Part shown: positions 19,107 to 27,873 of the stretch, piece by piece | Numbering within the stretch: position 1 is the first letter of the stretch | Layout: every line of letters begins with the position of its first letter | From: Halobacillus kuroshimensis DSM 18393 | Lineage (GTDB): Bacteria; Bacillota; Bacilli; Bacillales; Halobacillaceae | Length of the DNA stretch: 64,000 nucleotides | Direction: 5' to 3' | Assembly: GCF_000425705.1 (NCBI RefSeq) | Contig: NZ_AUDY01000014.1 | Span: forward strand, 149,319-213,318 | Notes under the pieces: generated by a model | Told to the model about the DNA's origin: nothing | Database searches by the model: none | Seen by the model: only the letters and a program-made list of their open reading frames with translations | Program-made: the position numbers and the translations under genes

Positions 19107-19337
19107 ATGAATCCATTGATTGAATTTTGTATCAATAATTTAGCTGAAGGTTCCCAAAAAGCTAAGGATGAACTGGAAAAGGATCCGGATCTTGATGTGA
19201 TGGATTACGGCTGCTTGAGAAACTGCGGTCTTTGTTCGCAAAGCAATTATGCCCTTGTTGAAGGAGAACGTGTCATTGCCGATTCACCTGAAGAATTAGT
19301 CGATAAAATTTATCAACACTTGGACGAAACCCTGTAA
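19107..19337 (+). CDS. yuzB: YuzB family protein (DUF1450)
   Basis: Small protein of 76 residues with a cysteine pair in GCLRNCGLCSQSNYA (near residues 35-49) and an upstream FCINN motif, matching the DUF1450/YuzB family. The start is ATG 19107, about 8 bases after GAGGTG; an in-frame GTG at 19098 lies against the ribosome site. Function is unknown; the cysteine spacing and the small size suggest a redox or metal role. It follows yuzD by 66 bases, same strand, and ends in its own terminator. Confidence 0.85.
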   Translation: MNPLIEFCINNLAEGSQKAKDELEKDPDLDVMDYGCLRNCGLCSQSNYALVEGERVIADSPEELVDKIYQHLDETL

Positions 19338-19369
19338 CAAGTGGAAAGGCATGACTTTTTCAATACAAT

Positions 19370-19399
19370 GAGAGGCACCCGGTAAAGGGTGTCTTTTTA
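19370..19399 (+). terminator. Terminator after yuzB
   Basis: AGGCACCC pairs with GGGTGTCT (one G-U) around GGTAAA, followed by T5. Confidence 0.8.
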
Positions 19400-19482
19400 C
19401 TTGGCTGAGCAGGTGCTGCTGTTTGATAAAAAGCAGGCCGGTTTAGTATACTGAAAAGAAGAAGAGAAAGGAGAGGCTTGGT

Positions 19483-19842
19483 ATGATCCTGAACATTACA
19501 GAAGCTGCGGGTCATCAGATCAAAGAGATGATGAAGGAAGAAGAAGGAGATGTCCGTCTCCGCTTTGGCGTGAAAGGCGGCGGCTGCAGTGGATTGTCAT
19601 ATGCGATGGGCTTCGAGGATGAGATTAATGAAGAACTTGATCTTCTTGAAGATTCCAGCGGTATTCCTGTTGTCATCAACCGTCAGGATGCGGCGATTGT
19701 AGAAGGTACGACCATTGATTTTAAACAAAATATGATGGGCGGAGGCTTCACGATCGATAATCCGAATGCCATCGTTTCCTGTGGCTGCGGGTCTTCCTTT
19801 AAAACGGCGACGAACGCTGGAACACCAGACCCCAACTGCTGA
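19483..19842 (+). CDS. yutM: A-type Fe-S carrier (YutM, ErpA/HesB-like)
   Basis: Protein of 119 residues of the HesB/IscA/ErpA family, which delivers Fe-S clusters to apo-enzymes. The three conserved cysteines are present: GGGCSGLSY near residue 35 and SCGCGSSF near 105. AAAGGAGAGG upstream supports ATG 19483. It forms part of the local run of Fe-S/thiol genes and is followed by a clear terminator. It is likely that YutM works downstream of SufBCD encoded at the left end of this window. Confidence 0.94.
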   Translation: MILNITEAAGHQIKEMMKEEEGDVRLRFGVKGGGCSGLSYAMGFEDEINEELDLLEDSSGIPVVINRQDAAIVEGTTIDFKQNMMGGGFTIDNPNAIVSCGCGSSFKTATNAGTPDPNC

Positions 19843-19848
19843 TAGATT

Positions 19849-19879
19849 CCAACCTTCCGGCTCACGGAAGGTTTTTTTT
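19849..19879 (+). terminator. Terminator of yutM
   Basis: AACCTTCCG pairs with CGGAAGGTT around GCTCA, followed by T7. Confidence 0.9.
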
Positions 19880-19956
19880 ATGGGAACCACCACTCTCCTA
19901 TCACAACCGGATAGGGGGAAGGAAGCAGAGCTTTATTAAGCTCCGGCTGCATGAAA

Positions 19957-19997
19957 AAAAGCCTGCAGAAAAACACAGGTTTCTCTGCAGGCTTTGT
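19957..19997 (-). terminator. Terminator of yumC (minus strand)
   Basis: AAGCCTGCAGA pairs with TCTGCAGGCTT around a 14-base loop, 4 bases beyond the yumC stop; T residues follow on the minus strand. Confidence 0.85.
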
Positions 19998-20000
19998 TCT

Positions 20001-20987
20001 TTAGGAGAACATACTCGTCGAGTGTTTCGGCTGTACACGCGCTCCTGGATCGATATAGGCTTTCGCATTGTTGACCGCTGTCGGACCTTCACCAAAACCC
20101 GATGCAATCAGTTTGACTTTACCCGGATAGGTACAGATATCGCCGGCGGCGTAAATGCCTTTGATATTCGTTTCCATTTTGGAGTTGACGACAATGCTGT
20201 TTTTGTCGATTTCAAGCTCCCAGTCCTTGATTGGACCAAGGGAGGAAATGAACCCGTAGTTGACGATGACATCATCAACGTCAATCGTCTCTGTACGATC
20301 GCCTTTAACTTCCTGAAGCTCGACTTTTTCAATGCGCTCCTCCCCGATAAACTGCTCAGGAGTGAAGGGTGTCATGACGTTGACGTTGGATTCGTTCAAC
20401 TGGGACACACTGTGTTCGTGAGCTCTGAATTTATCTCTTCTATGGACAAGAGTGACCTGTTTGGCAATCGGCTCCAGCATTAATGCCCAGTCGACAGCAG
20501 AATCACCGCCGCCGGCAATCATCACGTTCTTATCACGGAAGTTGTCCATGTTACTGACGTGATAATGCAGGTTGGTATCTTCAAACCGTTCGGAGTCGGC
20601 CACTTTGAGTTTCCGTGGCTGGAATGCTCCGTTACCAGCTGTGACAATCACGGTTTTCGTGTAGTGGACATCTTTGTTCGTGGTCAGTTTTAAAGACTCA
20701 TCTTCCATCCGCTCTACATGGATGACTTCCTCCTCAAGCGCAATGGTCGGGTTGAAAGCCATCGCCTGCTCCTCCAGGTTGTCAATCAGCTCCTGTGCAC
20801 GGACTTTAGGAAAGCCGGCCACGTCAAAAATGTATTTTTCCGGATAAAGGGCAGTCAGCTGCCCTCCAAGGTGCGGGAGGCTTTCGATGATTTTGACACT
20901 CGCTTCACGCATTCCACCGTAAAAAGCTGTGAACAGACCGACGGGGCCGCCGCCGATGACTGTAATATCGTATATTTTATCGCTCAT
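20001..20987 (-). CDS. yumC: Ferredoxin/flavodoxin-NADP+ reductase, thioredoxin-reductase type
   Basis: FAD- and NADPH-binding reductase of 328 residues, the YumC class that passes electrons from NADPH to ferredoxin and flavodoxin. FAD motif [15 protein letters not shown] (near residue 10), NADP motif [13 protein letters not shown] (near 158), second FAD motif [12 protein letters not shown] (near 283). It lacks the CxxC of thioredoxin reductases, as expected for this class. The start is ATG 20987 behind a GGAGGTT site; the upstream extension has no ribosome site. Essential in B. subtilis. It is divergent from the NADH dehydrogenase gene, sharing a 298-base regulatory region. Confidence 0.95.
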   Translation of the reverse strand: MSDKIYDITVIGGGPVGLFTAFYGGMREASVKIIESLPHLGGQLTALYPEKYIFDVAGFPKVRAQELIDNLEEQAMAFNPTIALEEEVIHVERMEDESLKLTTNKDVHYTKTVIVTAGNGAFQPRKLKVADSERFEDTNLHYHVSNMDNFRDKNVMIAGGGDSAVDWALMLEPIAKQVTLVHRRDKFRAHEHSVSQLNESNVNVMTPFTPEQFIGEERIEKVELQEVKGDRTETIDVDDVIVNYGFISSLGPIKDWELEIDKNSIVVNSKMETNIKGIYAAGDICTYPGKVKLIASGFGEGPTAVNNAKAYIDPGARVQPKHSTSMFS

Positions 20988-21171
20988 AATAAACCTCCTG
21001 AAAAAAATTTCACTAAAATTTATTCTATCATAAAAAAATTTACAATGGGAACACTGAACATATGTAAACCTTTCCAAAGGCACTAATTGTTCAATAATTT
21101 TGATAACTTGATTTTGGGTTGAAAATCAAGGGGAAAAGGTCTAAGATGATGATAGACCATATAGTTATGAT

Positions 21172-21189
21172 TTGTGACATTTTTCACCT
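21172..21189. promoter_or_regulatory. Rex-like operator 1
   Basis: TTGTGA-N6-TCACCT: the left half matches the Rex consensus exactly and the right half keeps TCAC. It is 97 bases upstream of the ndh start, in the shared yumC/ndh region. Confidence 0.55.
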
Positions 21190-21219
21190 GATTTCAACAG
21201 GTTTTTTTAATGTCTTTTT

Positions 21220-21237
21220 GTGTGAAACAGGTCACAA
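21220..21237. promoter_or_regulatory. Rex-like operator 2
   Basis: GTGTGA-N6-TCACAA, 11 of 12 half-site bases matching TTGTGA-N6-TCACAA. It lies 48 bases centre to centre from operator 1 and 49 bases upstream of the ndh start. Rex represses NADH dehydrogenase genes at low NADH/NAD+ ratio in Bacillus. Confidence 0.65.
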
Positions 21238-21285
21238 TGATATAGGTGACGGATGGAAAAAAATACGAGATGGAAGTGATTATTC

Positions 21286-22509
21286 ATGAAGAATCCGAAC
21301 ATTGTCATTATCGGTGCCGGTTACGGGGGCATCATGACAGCTGTCAAACTTCAGAAGAGTCTTGGGGCGAACGATGCCAACATAACACTTGTGAACAAGC
21401 ACAGCTACCACTATCAAACAACTTGGCTGCATGAGAACGCAGCAGGTACGCTTCACCATGACCGCACACGTATCGCAATCAAAGATGTTGTGGATACAAG
21501 CAAAGTCAACTTCATTCAGGATACAGTGACTGATATTAAAGCCGCCGATAAAAAGGTAATCCTTGAAGACGGCGAACTTTCTTATGACTACCTTGTCATT
21601 GGTCTTGGATTCGAAGCGGCTACGTTCGGTATCCCTGGACTTAAAGAGCATGCGTACACAATCAACAGCATTAACAGCTCTCGTTTGATCCGCCAGCATA
21701 TTGAATACAACTTTGCGAAGTACAACAACGAGCCTGAAAAACAGCAGAAGCGTTTGAACATTGTTGTCGGCGGTGCCGGGTTTACAGGGATTGAATTTGT
21801 TGGTGAACTTGCGAACCGTATCCCTGAACTATGCAAGGAATACGATGTTCCACGTGACAAAGTGCGTATTATCAACGTCGAAGCTGCCCCGACAGCTCTT
21901 CCAGGATTTGATCCTGAACTTGTTGAATATGCGATGAACTCTTTGGAAGCGCGCGGTGTCGAGTTCAAAATCGGTGCGATGATCAAAGAAGTAACCGAAA
22001 ACAGATTGGTTTTCGAAAAAGACGAACAGCGTGAAGAAATCGATACGAACACCGTCGTATGGGCGGCGGGTGTACGCGGGAACTCACTGGTTGAAGAAGC
22101 CGGTTTCGAAGCGAACCGCGGACGTATCCCGGTTCGTGATGATCTTCGTCCAGAAGGATACGATGATGTATTCATCGTAGGGGACTGTGCTCTCATTATG
22201 AATGAGAAAACAGAGCGCCCTTATCCTCCGACAGCGCAGATTGCCATCCAGGAAGCGGAGCATACAGCGAAAAACCTTACCCGTCTCGTGAAAGGTGACG
22301 ATCACCTTGAGCCATTCAAGCCTAATATTCAAGGTACGGTTGCTTCCCTTGGGCACAATGATGCCATCGGTGTTGTCTTTGATGATAAGAAACTCTTCGG
22401 CTGGTCAGCGACTGCCATGAAGAAAGTTATCGACAACCGTTATCTTCTAAAGTTAGGCGGTCTTCCGCTCGTTCTAAAGAAAGGGAAGTTGAACTTCTTT
22501 AACTTCTAA
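21286..22509 (+). CDS. yumB: Type II NADH dehydrogenase (YumB/Ndh family)
   Basis: Non-proton-pumping NADH:menaquinone oxidoreductase family protein of 407 residues, membrane-associated without transmembrane segments. The FAD motif [13 protein letters not shown] starts at residue ~10, the NADH motif [16 protein letters not shown] near 164, and the quinone-site [10 protein letters not shown] near 320. Length and sequence are closest to B. subtilis YumB rather than YutJ. The two Rex-like operators upstream are the arrangement known for the main ndh gene, so this copy may be the principal NADH dehydrogenase. It would feed the menaquinone pool made by the men genes of this window. Confidence 0.92.
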   Translation: MKNPNIVIIGAGYGGIMTAVKLQKSLGANDANITLVNKHSYHYQTTWLHENAAGTLHHDRTRIAIKDVVDTSKVNFIQDTVTDIKAADKKVILEDGELSYDYLVIGLGFEAATFGIPGLKEHAYTINSINSSRLIRQHIEYNFAKYNNEPEKQQKRLNIVVGGAGFTGIEFVGELANRIPELCKEYDVPRDKVRIINVEAAPTALPGFDPELVEYAMNSLEARGVEFKIGAMIKEVTENRLVFEKDEQREEIDTNTVVWAAGVRGNSLVEEAGFEANRGRIPVRDDLRPEGYDDVFIVGDCALIMNEKTERPYPPTAQIAIQEAEHTAKNLTRLVKGDDHLEPFKPNIQGTVASLGHNDAIGVVFDDKKLFGWSATAMKKVIDNRYLLKLGGLPLVLKKGKLNFFNF

Positions 22510-22518
22510 AAGATATAG

Positions 22519-22555
22519 GAAACGCGAAAGCAGTTCATGCTTTCGCGTTTTTCGT
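22519..22555 (+). terminator. Terminator of the NADH dehydrogenase gene
   Basis: AAACGCGAAAGCA pairs with TGCTTTCGCGTTT around GTTCA, followed by TTCG; strong stem. Confidence 0.88.
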
Positions 22556-22647
22556 ACGTCCGGATATGCTTGCGCTTTCATAGGAAGCGGTTTAGAATGA
22601 ATAATGGATTTGTACGTCCCTTTTAAGGGGAGTAGGGGGAAGCGACG

Positions 22648-22965
22648 TTGAATATTGTCCAATTTGCTGTATCCATTCTTTTGTTTTTTGTACTGTTTTT
22701 CGGGATATCCTTTCTATTAAATATGATTCTGCGCTCATCCTGGATCATGTCCATCGTGTATCCTGTCATCGTGTTGTTTATCGTGGATAACTTTCCGTGG
22801 ACGGAATATTTCTCGCAGCCGGGCACAGCCTTCCCGGCTGTGTTTAAACAGCTCGGCCGTCTAGGTGTCGTGGACGTTGTGATCCTGACCAGCGGTTTTG
22901 TCGGCACTATTGCAGCTGGCATTGTTATTAAGAAATTAAGGAAGAGCGGATATCAAATGTTCTGA
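22648..22965 (+). CDS. yuiB: YuiB-like membrane protein
   Basis: Protein of 105 residues with three hydrophobic segments (about 5-27, 32-50 and 74-95), highly similar in layout to B. subtilis YuiB, whose function is unknown. The TTG at 22648 is the start: it follows AGTAGGGGGA and no ATG is available before residue 26. It is followed by a strong terminator and lies upstream of yuiC as in B. subtilis. The small upstream gene yuiA of B. subtilis is not found here. Confidence 0.82.
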   Translation: MNIVQFAVSILLFFVLFFGISFLLNMILRSSWIMSIVYPVIVLFIVDNFPWTEYFSQPGTAFPAVFKQLGRLGVVDVVILTSGFVGTIAAGIVIKKLRKSGYQMF

Positions 22966-22971
22966 GAAGAG

Positions 22972-23012
22972 AAGAAGGGGCATCGATCTAAGGATCGATG
23001 CCCCTTCTTCTG
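22972..23012 (+). terminator. Terminator after yuiB
   Basis: AGAAGGGGCATCGATC pairs with GATCGATGCCCCTTCT around TAAG; the T tract is interrupted (TCTGG). Confidence 0.85.
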
Positions 23013-23071
23013 GTTCAATTATTTGAATAAAATGATCGGTCTTGGACATGCTTACATCTAGAGGTGATGAC

Positions 23072-23698
23072 ATGTTTGCAGGACGTACGAAAAGGCTGTT
23101 TCTTCCTTTCTTATTCGCAGGGGCTGTGGTGAGCACGGCTTCCTATGTAACAAATCTATCTCTATCTGATCTGGGAGAATGGGTGATCGGTGAAATAAAA
23201 GACAGGAACAACACGACGGCTGATCCAGACCCACAAGTGAAAAGCGCAGTTGTTGAGGCGGTTCAGACGCTGGAACAGTCGATTGATTTGTCCCAGTATC
23301 AAAGCCGTCAGGTTACCGCTACGGGCTATACAGCCGGGTTTGAATCAACGGGAAAAACGCCTGAGCACCAGGCCTACGGCATTACGTTCTCCGGAGTGAA
23401 TGTAACGAGGGACCTGTATTCCACAATCGCTGCTGATTTGAACGTGTTTCCTTTAGGGACCATCCTTTTTATTCCCGGATATGGGTATGGAGTGGTGGCT
23501 GATATTGGAGGGGCTATTGAAGGGGAGGAGCTGGATCTTTATTTCTCCAGCGTGGAGGATGTGTATGACCAATGGGGAAAGAAAACGTTGGACGTGTATG
23601 TGATCAAAGAAGGAGAAGGTCAGCTGACGGAAGAAGAACTGGACACTCTGAATGAAAATGAAGCCCAGCAGGTATTCCGTTCTGCAATCAAACCATAA
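23072..23698 (+). CDS. yuiC: YuiC, 3D-domain cell wall lytic transglycosylase
   Basis: Protein of about 208 residues with an N-terminal membrane/signal segment (residues 8-26) and a C-terminal 3D domain, named for three aspartates. Visible parts are [44 protein letters not shown] and TLDVYVI. YuiC of B. subtilis is a small muralytic transglycosylase of the stationary-phase survival group. The start is ATG 23072, 6 bases after GAGGTGAT; ten further in-frame codons upstream have no ribosome site. It probably acts on the cell wall outside the membrane. Confidence 0.88.
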   Translation: MFAGRTKRLFLPFLFAGAVVSTASYVTNLSLSDLGEWVIGEIKDRNNTTADPDPQVKSAVVEAVQTLEQSIDLSQYQSRQVTATGYTAGFESTGKTPEHQAYGITFSGVNVTRDLYSTIAADLNVFPLGTILFIPGYGYGVVADIGGAIEGEELDLYFSSVEDVYDQWGKKTLDVYVIKEGEGQLTEEELDTLNENEAQQVFRSAIKP

Positions 23699-23735
23699 AA
23701 AAACACTTCCGTTAAGAATGGCGGAAGTGTTTTTG
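23697..23735. terminator. Bidirectional terminator yuiC / yuiD
   Basis: AAACACTTCCG pairs with CGGAAGTGTTT (GC mismatch tolerated) with A-run before and T-run after, between convergent genes. Confidence 0.88.
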
Positions 23736-23739
23736 TCCT

Positions 23740-24222
23740 TTAATAGATCAGAGAATGAAGCAGGAATGTAAGCAGGATGCCGGTCAGGCCCCCGAAAAAC
23801 ACTTCAATGGGCTGGTGTCCGAGCAGCTCTTTCAATTCCTCTTTTTTTTGATACCCTTCTTTCTGCTGCCAGCTTTTCGCTTCACTGACGAAGCGGTTAA
23901 AATCATTCAATAAGATGTTTAACATGATGGCCTGCTCCCCTGTCTGCCGTCGGACACCTGTACTGTCGAACATGACGATGATAGAGAAAACGCAGGCGAC
24001 AGCGAAAATGGATGAACCGAAGCCCTGCTCAATCCCTACGCCTGTAGCCAGGGCTGTTACAGCGGCAGAGTGGCTGCTCGGCATGCCTCCTGTACTGAAG
24101 GCAAGGGTGGCATTAAACTGTCTGGAAGCAATGAATTGTATGGGGACTTTTACCGCCTGGGCAAAAACGATTGCAGCGATGGAGGCCCAGAGGGGGAAGT
24201 TTTGCAGTAAATCTAACAGCAT
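23740..24222 (-). CDS. yuiD: YuiD, divergent PAP2 family membrane protein
   Basis: Membrane protein of 160 residues of the DUF212/divergent PAP2 family. The phosphatase-like motifs are MPSSHSAAVTALA (near residue 47) and FDSTGVRRQTGEQA (near 85). Four hydrophobic segments are visible. The start is ATG 24222, where AGAAAGGATG gives correct spacing; ATG 24240 is an alternative. Substrate is unknown. It is divergent from pepA. Confidence 0.87.
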   Translation of the reverse strand: MLLDLLQNFPLWASIAAIVFAQAVKVPIQFIASRQFNATLAFSTGGMPSSHSAAVTALATGVGIEQGFGSSIFAVACVFSIIVMFDSTGVRRQTGEQAIMLNILLNDFNRFVSEAKSWQQKEGYQKKEELKELLGHQPIEVFFGGLTGILLTFLLHSLIY

Positions 24223-24384
24223 TGTAACATCCTTTCTCATCCGGCAGGGTATCGAGATGGTTGATCTTTATGTAAGTCGTTTGTTGCTTATAAACAAAGA
24301 CATTATATCATACATTCCGATAAAACGTCCCTTCATAAGGAAGGAGGGATGCGTATCTTGTATACTGGAGAAGGAGGTGGCGTT

Positions 24385-25860
24385 ATGTTGACAATAACAC
24401 AGAAGTGGAAACCCGAAGATCCCCTTGTCGTCGGGGTGTCTGCGGATGAGAATCAAAGCATTCTGATAGAGAAGATAAAAGATGCAGCAGGATTACATAC
24501 AGCGGATTATTTAAAGAGTGGTCTCATTCAGCCCCCGCCGGGCCGAGTGGAAAATGTGATTGTTCCGTATGAGAATCAAATGGTCCGGGTCTTATGTATC
24601 GGTCTTGGGTCCAGGCAGATGATGACAAAAACTGATAGGAGAAACCTGTGGGGACAGGCTTTTCAGCAGATTGAGGCTCAAGGTGTGGAGCGGTGTTCCC
24701 TTTTGCTGGAGACTCTAATTCCTGATGGTCAGCAATATAAAGAGTGGACGGCGTTGTTAGCGGAAACGATCGGTTTATCAACCTATAAGCAGGAAAATTA
24801 TAAAACCGGATCGGATGAAGTCAAACGGCTGAAGAGCCTGTCCATTTTTTCTGCTCAGTTCGATCAAGCTGCGATGGAAACAGCCGTTGCGGAAGGGATG
24901 GCTTATGCAGAAGGGGCCAATACAGCAAGGAAACTGGTTCACCTTCCCTCCAACATTCTTACTGCATCCGAACTCGCCGCACAATCCCTGAAAATGGCGG
25001 AGCGGTTTGGGTTCGATGCCCAAATCCTTGAGAAAGAAGATATGGAAAACCTGGGCATGGGAGCGCTCCTCGCTGTAAATCAGGGTTCTGTAGAGCCGCC
25101 GAAGCTGATTGTTCTGAAGTATCAAGGACTGGAGGAGTGGGAGGATGTCACTGCTCTTGTAGGGAAAGGCATAACGTATGATACGGGGGGCTATTCCATT
25201 AAACCGAAAACAGGCATGCCTGGTATGAAAGGGGATATGGGAGGCGCTGCTGCCGTTCTCGGAGCTATGGAAACCATAGGGCGCATCAAGCCTGAGAAGA
25301 ACGTCATGGCTGTGATTCCGTCTACGGATAATATGATATCCGGTGGAGCATTTAAACCTGATGATGTGATTACTTCCATGAGTGGTCAAACCATTGAAGT
25401 ACTGAATACAGATGCCGAGGGGCGTCTGGCACTGGGCGATGCAGTAACGTATGCCCGCTCAGAAGGGGCTGACAGGGTTATTGATGTGGCTACACTTACC
25501 GGAGGAGTAGTCACGGCCCTGGGATCGTGGATGACAGGGGCGATGACGAATGACGAGTCCTTTTATAAACAAATCGAAAAGGCAGGTCAGGAGACTGGAG
25601 AAGGGATCTGGCTTCTTCCGTATAACGATGATTATAAAGCTCAGGTAAGGAAAAGCAGCATTGCTGACTTGAATAATTCTCCAACACGCAAAGCTCATGC
25701 GATCATGGGTGGAGCGTTTGTCGGGGCTTTTGCGGAGGGGGTTCCGTGGGTGCATCTCGATATTGCCGGAACGTCTGTAGCAGAATCCGGGCACGCCCTT
25801 GGCCCTGAAGGACCTACAGGAGTCATGGCGAGGACACTTGCCTATTATGTGAACCATTAA
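24385..25860 (+). CDS. pepA: Leucyl aminopeptidase, M17 family
   Basis: Cytosolic metallo-aminopeptidase of 491 residues (YuiE in B. subtilis). The catalytic C-terminal domain carries KGITYDTGGYSIK (metal-binding lysine and aspartate, near residue 257), MKGDMGGAA and NTDAEGRLALGDA (near 338), the M17 signature. The usual family sequence is KGITFDSGG; here TYDTGG is a conservative change. The start is ATG 24385 behind AAGGAGGTGG; the upstream frame from 24349 includes this ribosome site and is not used. Confidence 0.95.
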   Translation: MLTITQKWKPEDPLVVGVSADENQSILIEKIKDAAGLHTADYLKSGLIQPPPGRVENVIVPYENQMVRVLCIGLGSRQMMTKTDRRNLWGQAFQQIEAQGVERCSLLLETLIPDGQQYKEWTALLAETIGLSTYKQENYKTGSDEVKRLKSLSIFSAQFDQAAMETAVAEGMAYAEGANTARKLVHLPSNILTASELAAQSLKMAERFGFDAQILEKEDMENLGMGALLAVNQGSVEPPKLIVLKYQGLEEWEDVTALVGKGITYDTGGYSIKPKTGMPGMKGDMGGAAAVLGAMETIGRIKPEKNVMAVIPSTDNMISGGAFKPDDVITSMSGQTIEVLNTDAEGRLALGDAVTYARSEGADRVIDVATLTGGVVTALGSWMTGAMTNDESFYKQIEKAGQETGEGIWLLPYNDDYKAQVRKSSIADLNNSPTRKAHAIMGGAFVGAFAEGVPWVHLDIAGTSVAESGHALGPEGPTGVMARTLAYYVNH

Positions 25861-25870
25861 AAAAACATAA

Positions 25871-25920
25871 GTTCCTGTCCAAGTGAGCTGACGCCGTGCC
25901 GCGGCAGGCATCCACCAATA
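25871..25920. repeat. Dispersed palindromic repeat, right-half copy B
   Basis: GTTCCTGTCCAAGT, then GAGCTGACGCCGTGCC, then GCGGCAGGCATCCACCAAT. It matches the right half of the copy at 10716-10833, including the inner-arm CTGTCCAAG and the end GCATCCACC. The left half is missing, so it is a truncated remnant. It lies 10 bases after the pepA stop. Confidence 0.75.
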
Positions 25921-25978
25921 TGCGCGGCGGGATTGTATAAACGAAATGCGGGGCAGCCATTCTATATCGATTATTTAC

Positions 25979-26006
25979 GTCTGGGCTTCAGCCCAGGCTT
26001 TTTTTG
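25979..26006 (+). terminator. Terminator downstream of pepA region
   Basis: CTGGGC pairs with GCCCAG around TTCA, then GC and T7. It is probably the pepA terminator displaced by the repeat insertion. Confidence 0.8.
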
Positions 26007-26095
26007 TGTGGATGGATATTGTATAGGAAGCGGTTTTTCAAGGAGGGCTTCCTATCTCTATTGCTGTTTCAATAAGAAACAAGACCCGGCAGCTG

Positions 26096-26290
26096 ATGCA
26101 GATCGTCCGAACGCCTCTGCTGCTATCCAAAGTGGATAAGCATATAGGTACGATGCTGCTGCTTTATACAGCCTCCCAAGTATACTTCGGGAAGGTGGAC
26201 ATGGTGCAGGGGCGGGAAATCTATATGACCATCGGTGACCGTGTCCTGATCATCGACGGCAGAACCCTTGTTCATGTTTGCCCCGTGTGA
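26096..26290 (+). CDS. Small DUF2642-like protein, start uncertain
   Basis: The frame is open from 26027 and encodes a 64-residue protein if the ATG at 26096 is used. The C-terminal half (KHIGTMLLLYTASQVYFGKVDMV, spelled here in parts: KHIGTMLLLYTASQ then VYFGKVDMV) with IYMTIGDRVLIIDGRTLVHVCPV-type strands, shortened, resembles the beta-strand pattern of DUF2642/YuzF proteins. No ribosome site precedes ATG 26096, whereas AAGGAGG at 26040-26046 is ideally placed for ATC 26054 or ATT 26060 in the same frame. So a rare start codon is possible. Family assignment is tentative and function unknown. Confidence 0.5.
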   Translation: MQIVRTPLLLSKVDKHIGTMLLLYTASQVYFGKVDMVQGREIYMTIGDRVLIIDGRTLVHVCPV

Positions 26291-26322
26291 AGGGTTTCTC
26301 GTCAACATCTCAACTGTGGATA

Positions 26323-26361
26323 TAAAAAAGCACATACGCTTGTAAGCGTATGTGCTTTTGA
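26323..26361. terminator. Bidirectional terminator before deoD end
   Basis: AAAAGCACATACGCTT pairs with AAGCGTATGTGCTTTT around GT, with A-run before and T-run after, between convergent genes. Confidence 0.92.
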
Positions 26362-26364
26362 TTG

Positions 26365-27075
26365 TTAATCCTGGATGGCTGCTTCAAGAGCCACTTCAAT
26401 CATTTCGTTAAAGGTGGTCTGACGTTCTTCGGCCGTCGTTTCTTCTCCGGTAAGGATATGATCACTTACAGTAAGAACGGACAGCGCCTGGCGGTTGTAT
26501 TTCGCTGCAAGCGTATAAAGAGCGGTTGTTTCCATCTCTACAGCCAGCACGTTGTACTCAGCAAGCAGGTTGAATAGATCCATTGCATTGTCACGGTAGA
26601 AACTGTCACTTGTAAAGACGTTTCCGACTTTCAAGTCCAACCCTTTTGCTGTTCCTGCATCGTAGGCGTTCTTCAACAAATTGAAGTCCGCTGTCGGTGC
26701 ATAGTCGATGCCGCCGAATACCATGCGGTTCATCTGGGAATCCGTTGTCGATGTGGAAGCAAGAATCACGTCACGTACGTTTACATCGTTCTGCAGTGCT
26801 CCGCATGAGCCGACGCGGATCAACTTTTGCACGCCGTAGCTGTCCATCAGTTCATTGACGTAGATGGAGATGGAAGGTACCCCCATCCCTGTTCCCTGAA
26901 CAGAAATGCGCTCTCCTTTATATGTACCTGTGTATCCGTACATGCCACGTACTTCGTTATAGCAGACGGCATCCTCCAGGAAGTTTTCAGCAATATATTT
27001 GGCGCGGAGCGGGTCTCCTGGAAGCAGGATCTTATCCGCGATATCTCCTTGTTGTGCTCCAATATGTGTTGTCAT
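26365..27075 (-). CDS. deoD: Purine nucleoside phosphorylase DeoD
   Basis: Cytosolic enzyme of 236 residues, the hexameric low-molecular-mass PNP family that splits purine nucleosides with phosphate for salvage. Conserved [14 protein letters not shown] (near residue 17), RVGSCGAL (near 87) and [14 protein letters not shown] (near 178) carry the phosphate and nucleoside contacts; the catalytic aspartate is in [10 protein letters not shown] (near 203). The start is ATG 27075 behind GGAGGA; the longer frame upstream would overlap it. Stand-alone gene with its own terminator. Confidence 0.96.
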   Translation of the reverse strand: MTTHIGAQQGDIADKILLPGDPLRAKYIAENFLEDAVCYNEVRGMYGYTGTYKGERISVQGTGMGVPSISIYVNELMDSYGVQKLIRVGSCGALQNDVNVRDVILASTSTTDSQMNRMVFGGIDYAPTADFNLLKNAYDAGTAKGLDLKVGNVFTSDSFYRDNAMDLFNLLAEYNVLAVEMETTALYTLAAKYNRQALSVLTVSDHILTGEETTAEERQTTFNEMIEVALEAAIQD

Positions 27076-27150
27076 GGGTTTTTCCTCCTTCATTTCTTTC
27101 AACATTTTAAAATTACCACACCACGAAAGCGAATACAAATGTCGTTGGTT

Positions 27151-27534
27151 TCAACCGAAATATTGTTTTTCCAGATCATTCAGCTGCTCTGCCGCATGGC
27201 TGTTGAAATCGGTGTCCCGGCGGTTTAATTTTTCTTTCAGTTTTTCAACAGACAGCTTGAGAGATTCCTGGTATTCGGGGATTTCTGTCCCTTCATAAGG
27301 ATGAACGGCTTCTTTTTGGACGTTGGCTTTTTCAAGATAACTCAGCGCTTTCCGTTGATGAAAAAAAACATTCTCTGTTTTACCTGGGTTGTGAAGGTCG
27401 CCCTGCATCGGATGTTTATCAACGGCGAGCACCTGAACGAGGTAAAACTTCCCGCGGTCCTCTTTCACTTCTCCCATATATATCCCTGTTTTATAGTGTG
27501 CTTTTACTTTAGAACCGACCTGGATCTCAGACAT
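27151..27534 (-). CDS. kapB: KapB-family protein (kinase-associated protein B)
   Basis: Protein of 127 residues. The KapB domain opens with VGSKVKAHYKTGIYMGEV and continues with FYLVQVLAVDKHPMQGDLH. In B. subtilis KapB is described as a lipoprotein needed for the sporulation kinase KinB; this protein has no lipobox or signal peptide, so it is probably cytosolic. No kinB-like gene is nearby, unlike B. subtilis. The start is ATG 27534 behind TAGGAGGG; the upstream eleven in-frame codons are not used. Confidence 0.85.
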   Translation of the reverse strand: MSEIQVGSKVKAHYKTGIYMGEVKEDRGKFYLVQVLAVDKHPMQGDLHNPGKTENVFFHQRKALSYLEKANVQKEAVHPYEGTEIPEYQESLKLSVEKLKEKLNRRDTDFNSHAAEQLNDLEKQYFG

Positions 27535-27653
27535 TTTATTCCCTCCTAAATTCATCTCTTGTTTCATTGTAACAAAAAATATGTAGATCTTATGAAAACG
27601 GATGCGGAATTCCAGATGTTTGATATACTTGGGGAAGAAGGGTGGGGTTCACC

Positions 27654-27848
27654 ATGATGGAATTTCTGTACTTCCCAGAAGATAAGTCTGAGTATATTCC
27701 TGCTGTCCTGATGCTTCTGCTGTTCATTGTGGCTGCAGCGGTGACCATGATCTGGATTATTAAAGCCTCTCAAAAAGAAGAGCATACATTTGATCAGAAT
27801 TACTCCATAAATGAACAGGAAGATCGCGAACCGAAAAAGCCGCATTAG
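27654..27848 (+). CDS. Small single-pass membrane protein, not recognised
   Basis: Protein of 64 residues starting at ATG 27654 (or 27657), with AAGAAGGGTGGGG upstream as ribosome site. One membrane helix (about residues 16-36) is followed by a hydrophilic tail rich in E, D and K. No family recognised. Its stop lies inside the stem of its own terminator. Confidence 0.65.
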   Translation: MMEFLYFPEDKSEYIPAVLMLLLFIVAAAVTMIWIIKASQKEEHTFDQNYSINEQEDREPKKPH

Positions 27849-27873
27849 GTGCCTGCCTAATGCGGCTTTATTA
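27837..27873 (+). terminator. Terminator containing the stop codon of the small membrane protein
   Basis: AGCCGCATTAGG pairs with CCTAATGCGGCT around TGCCTG, followed by TTATTAT. Confidence 0.85.
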
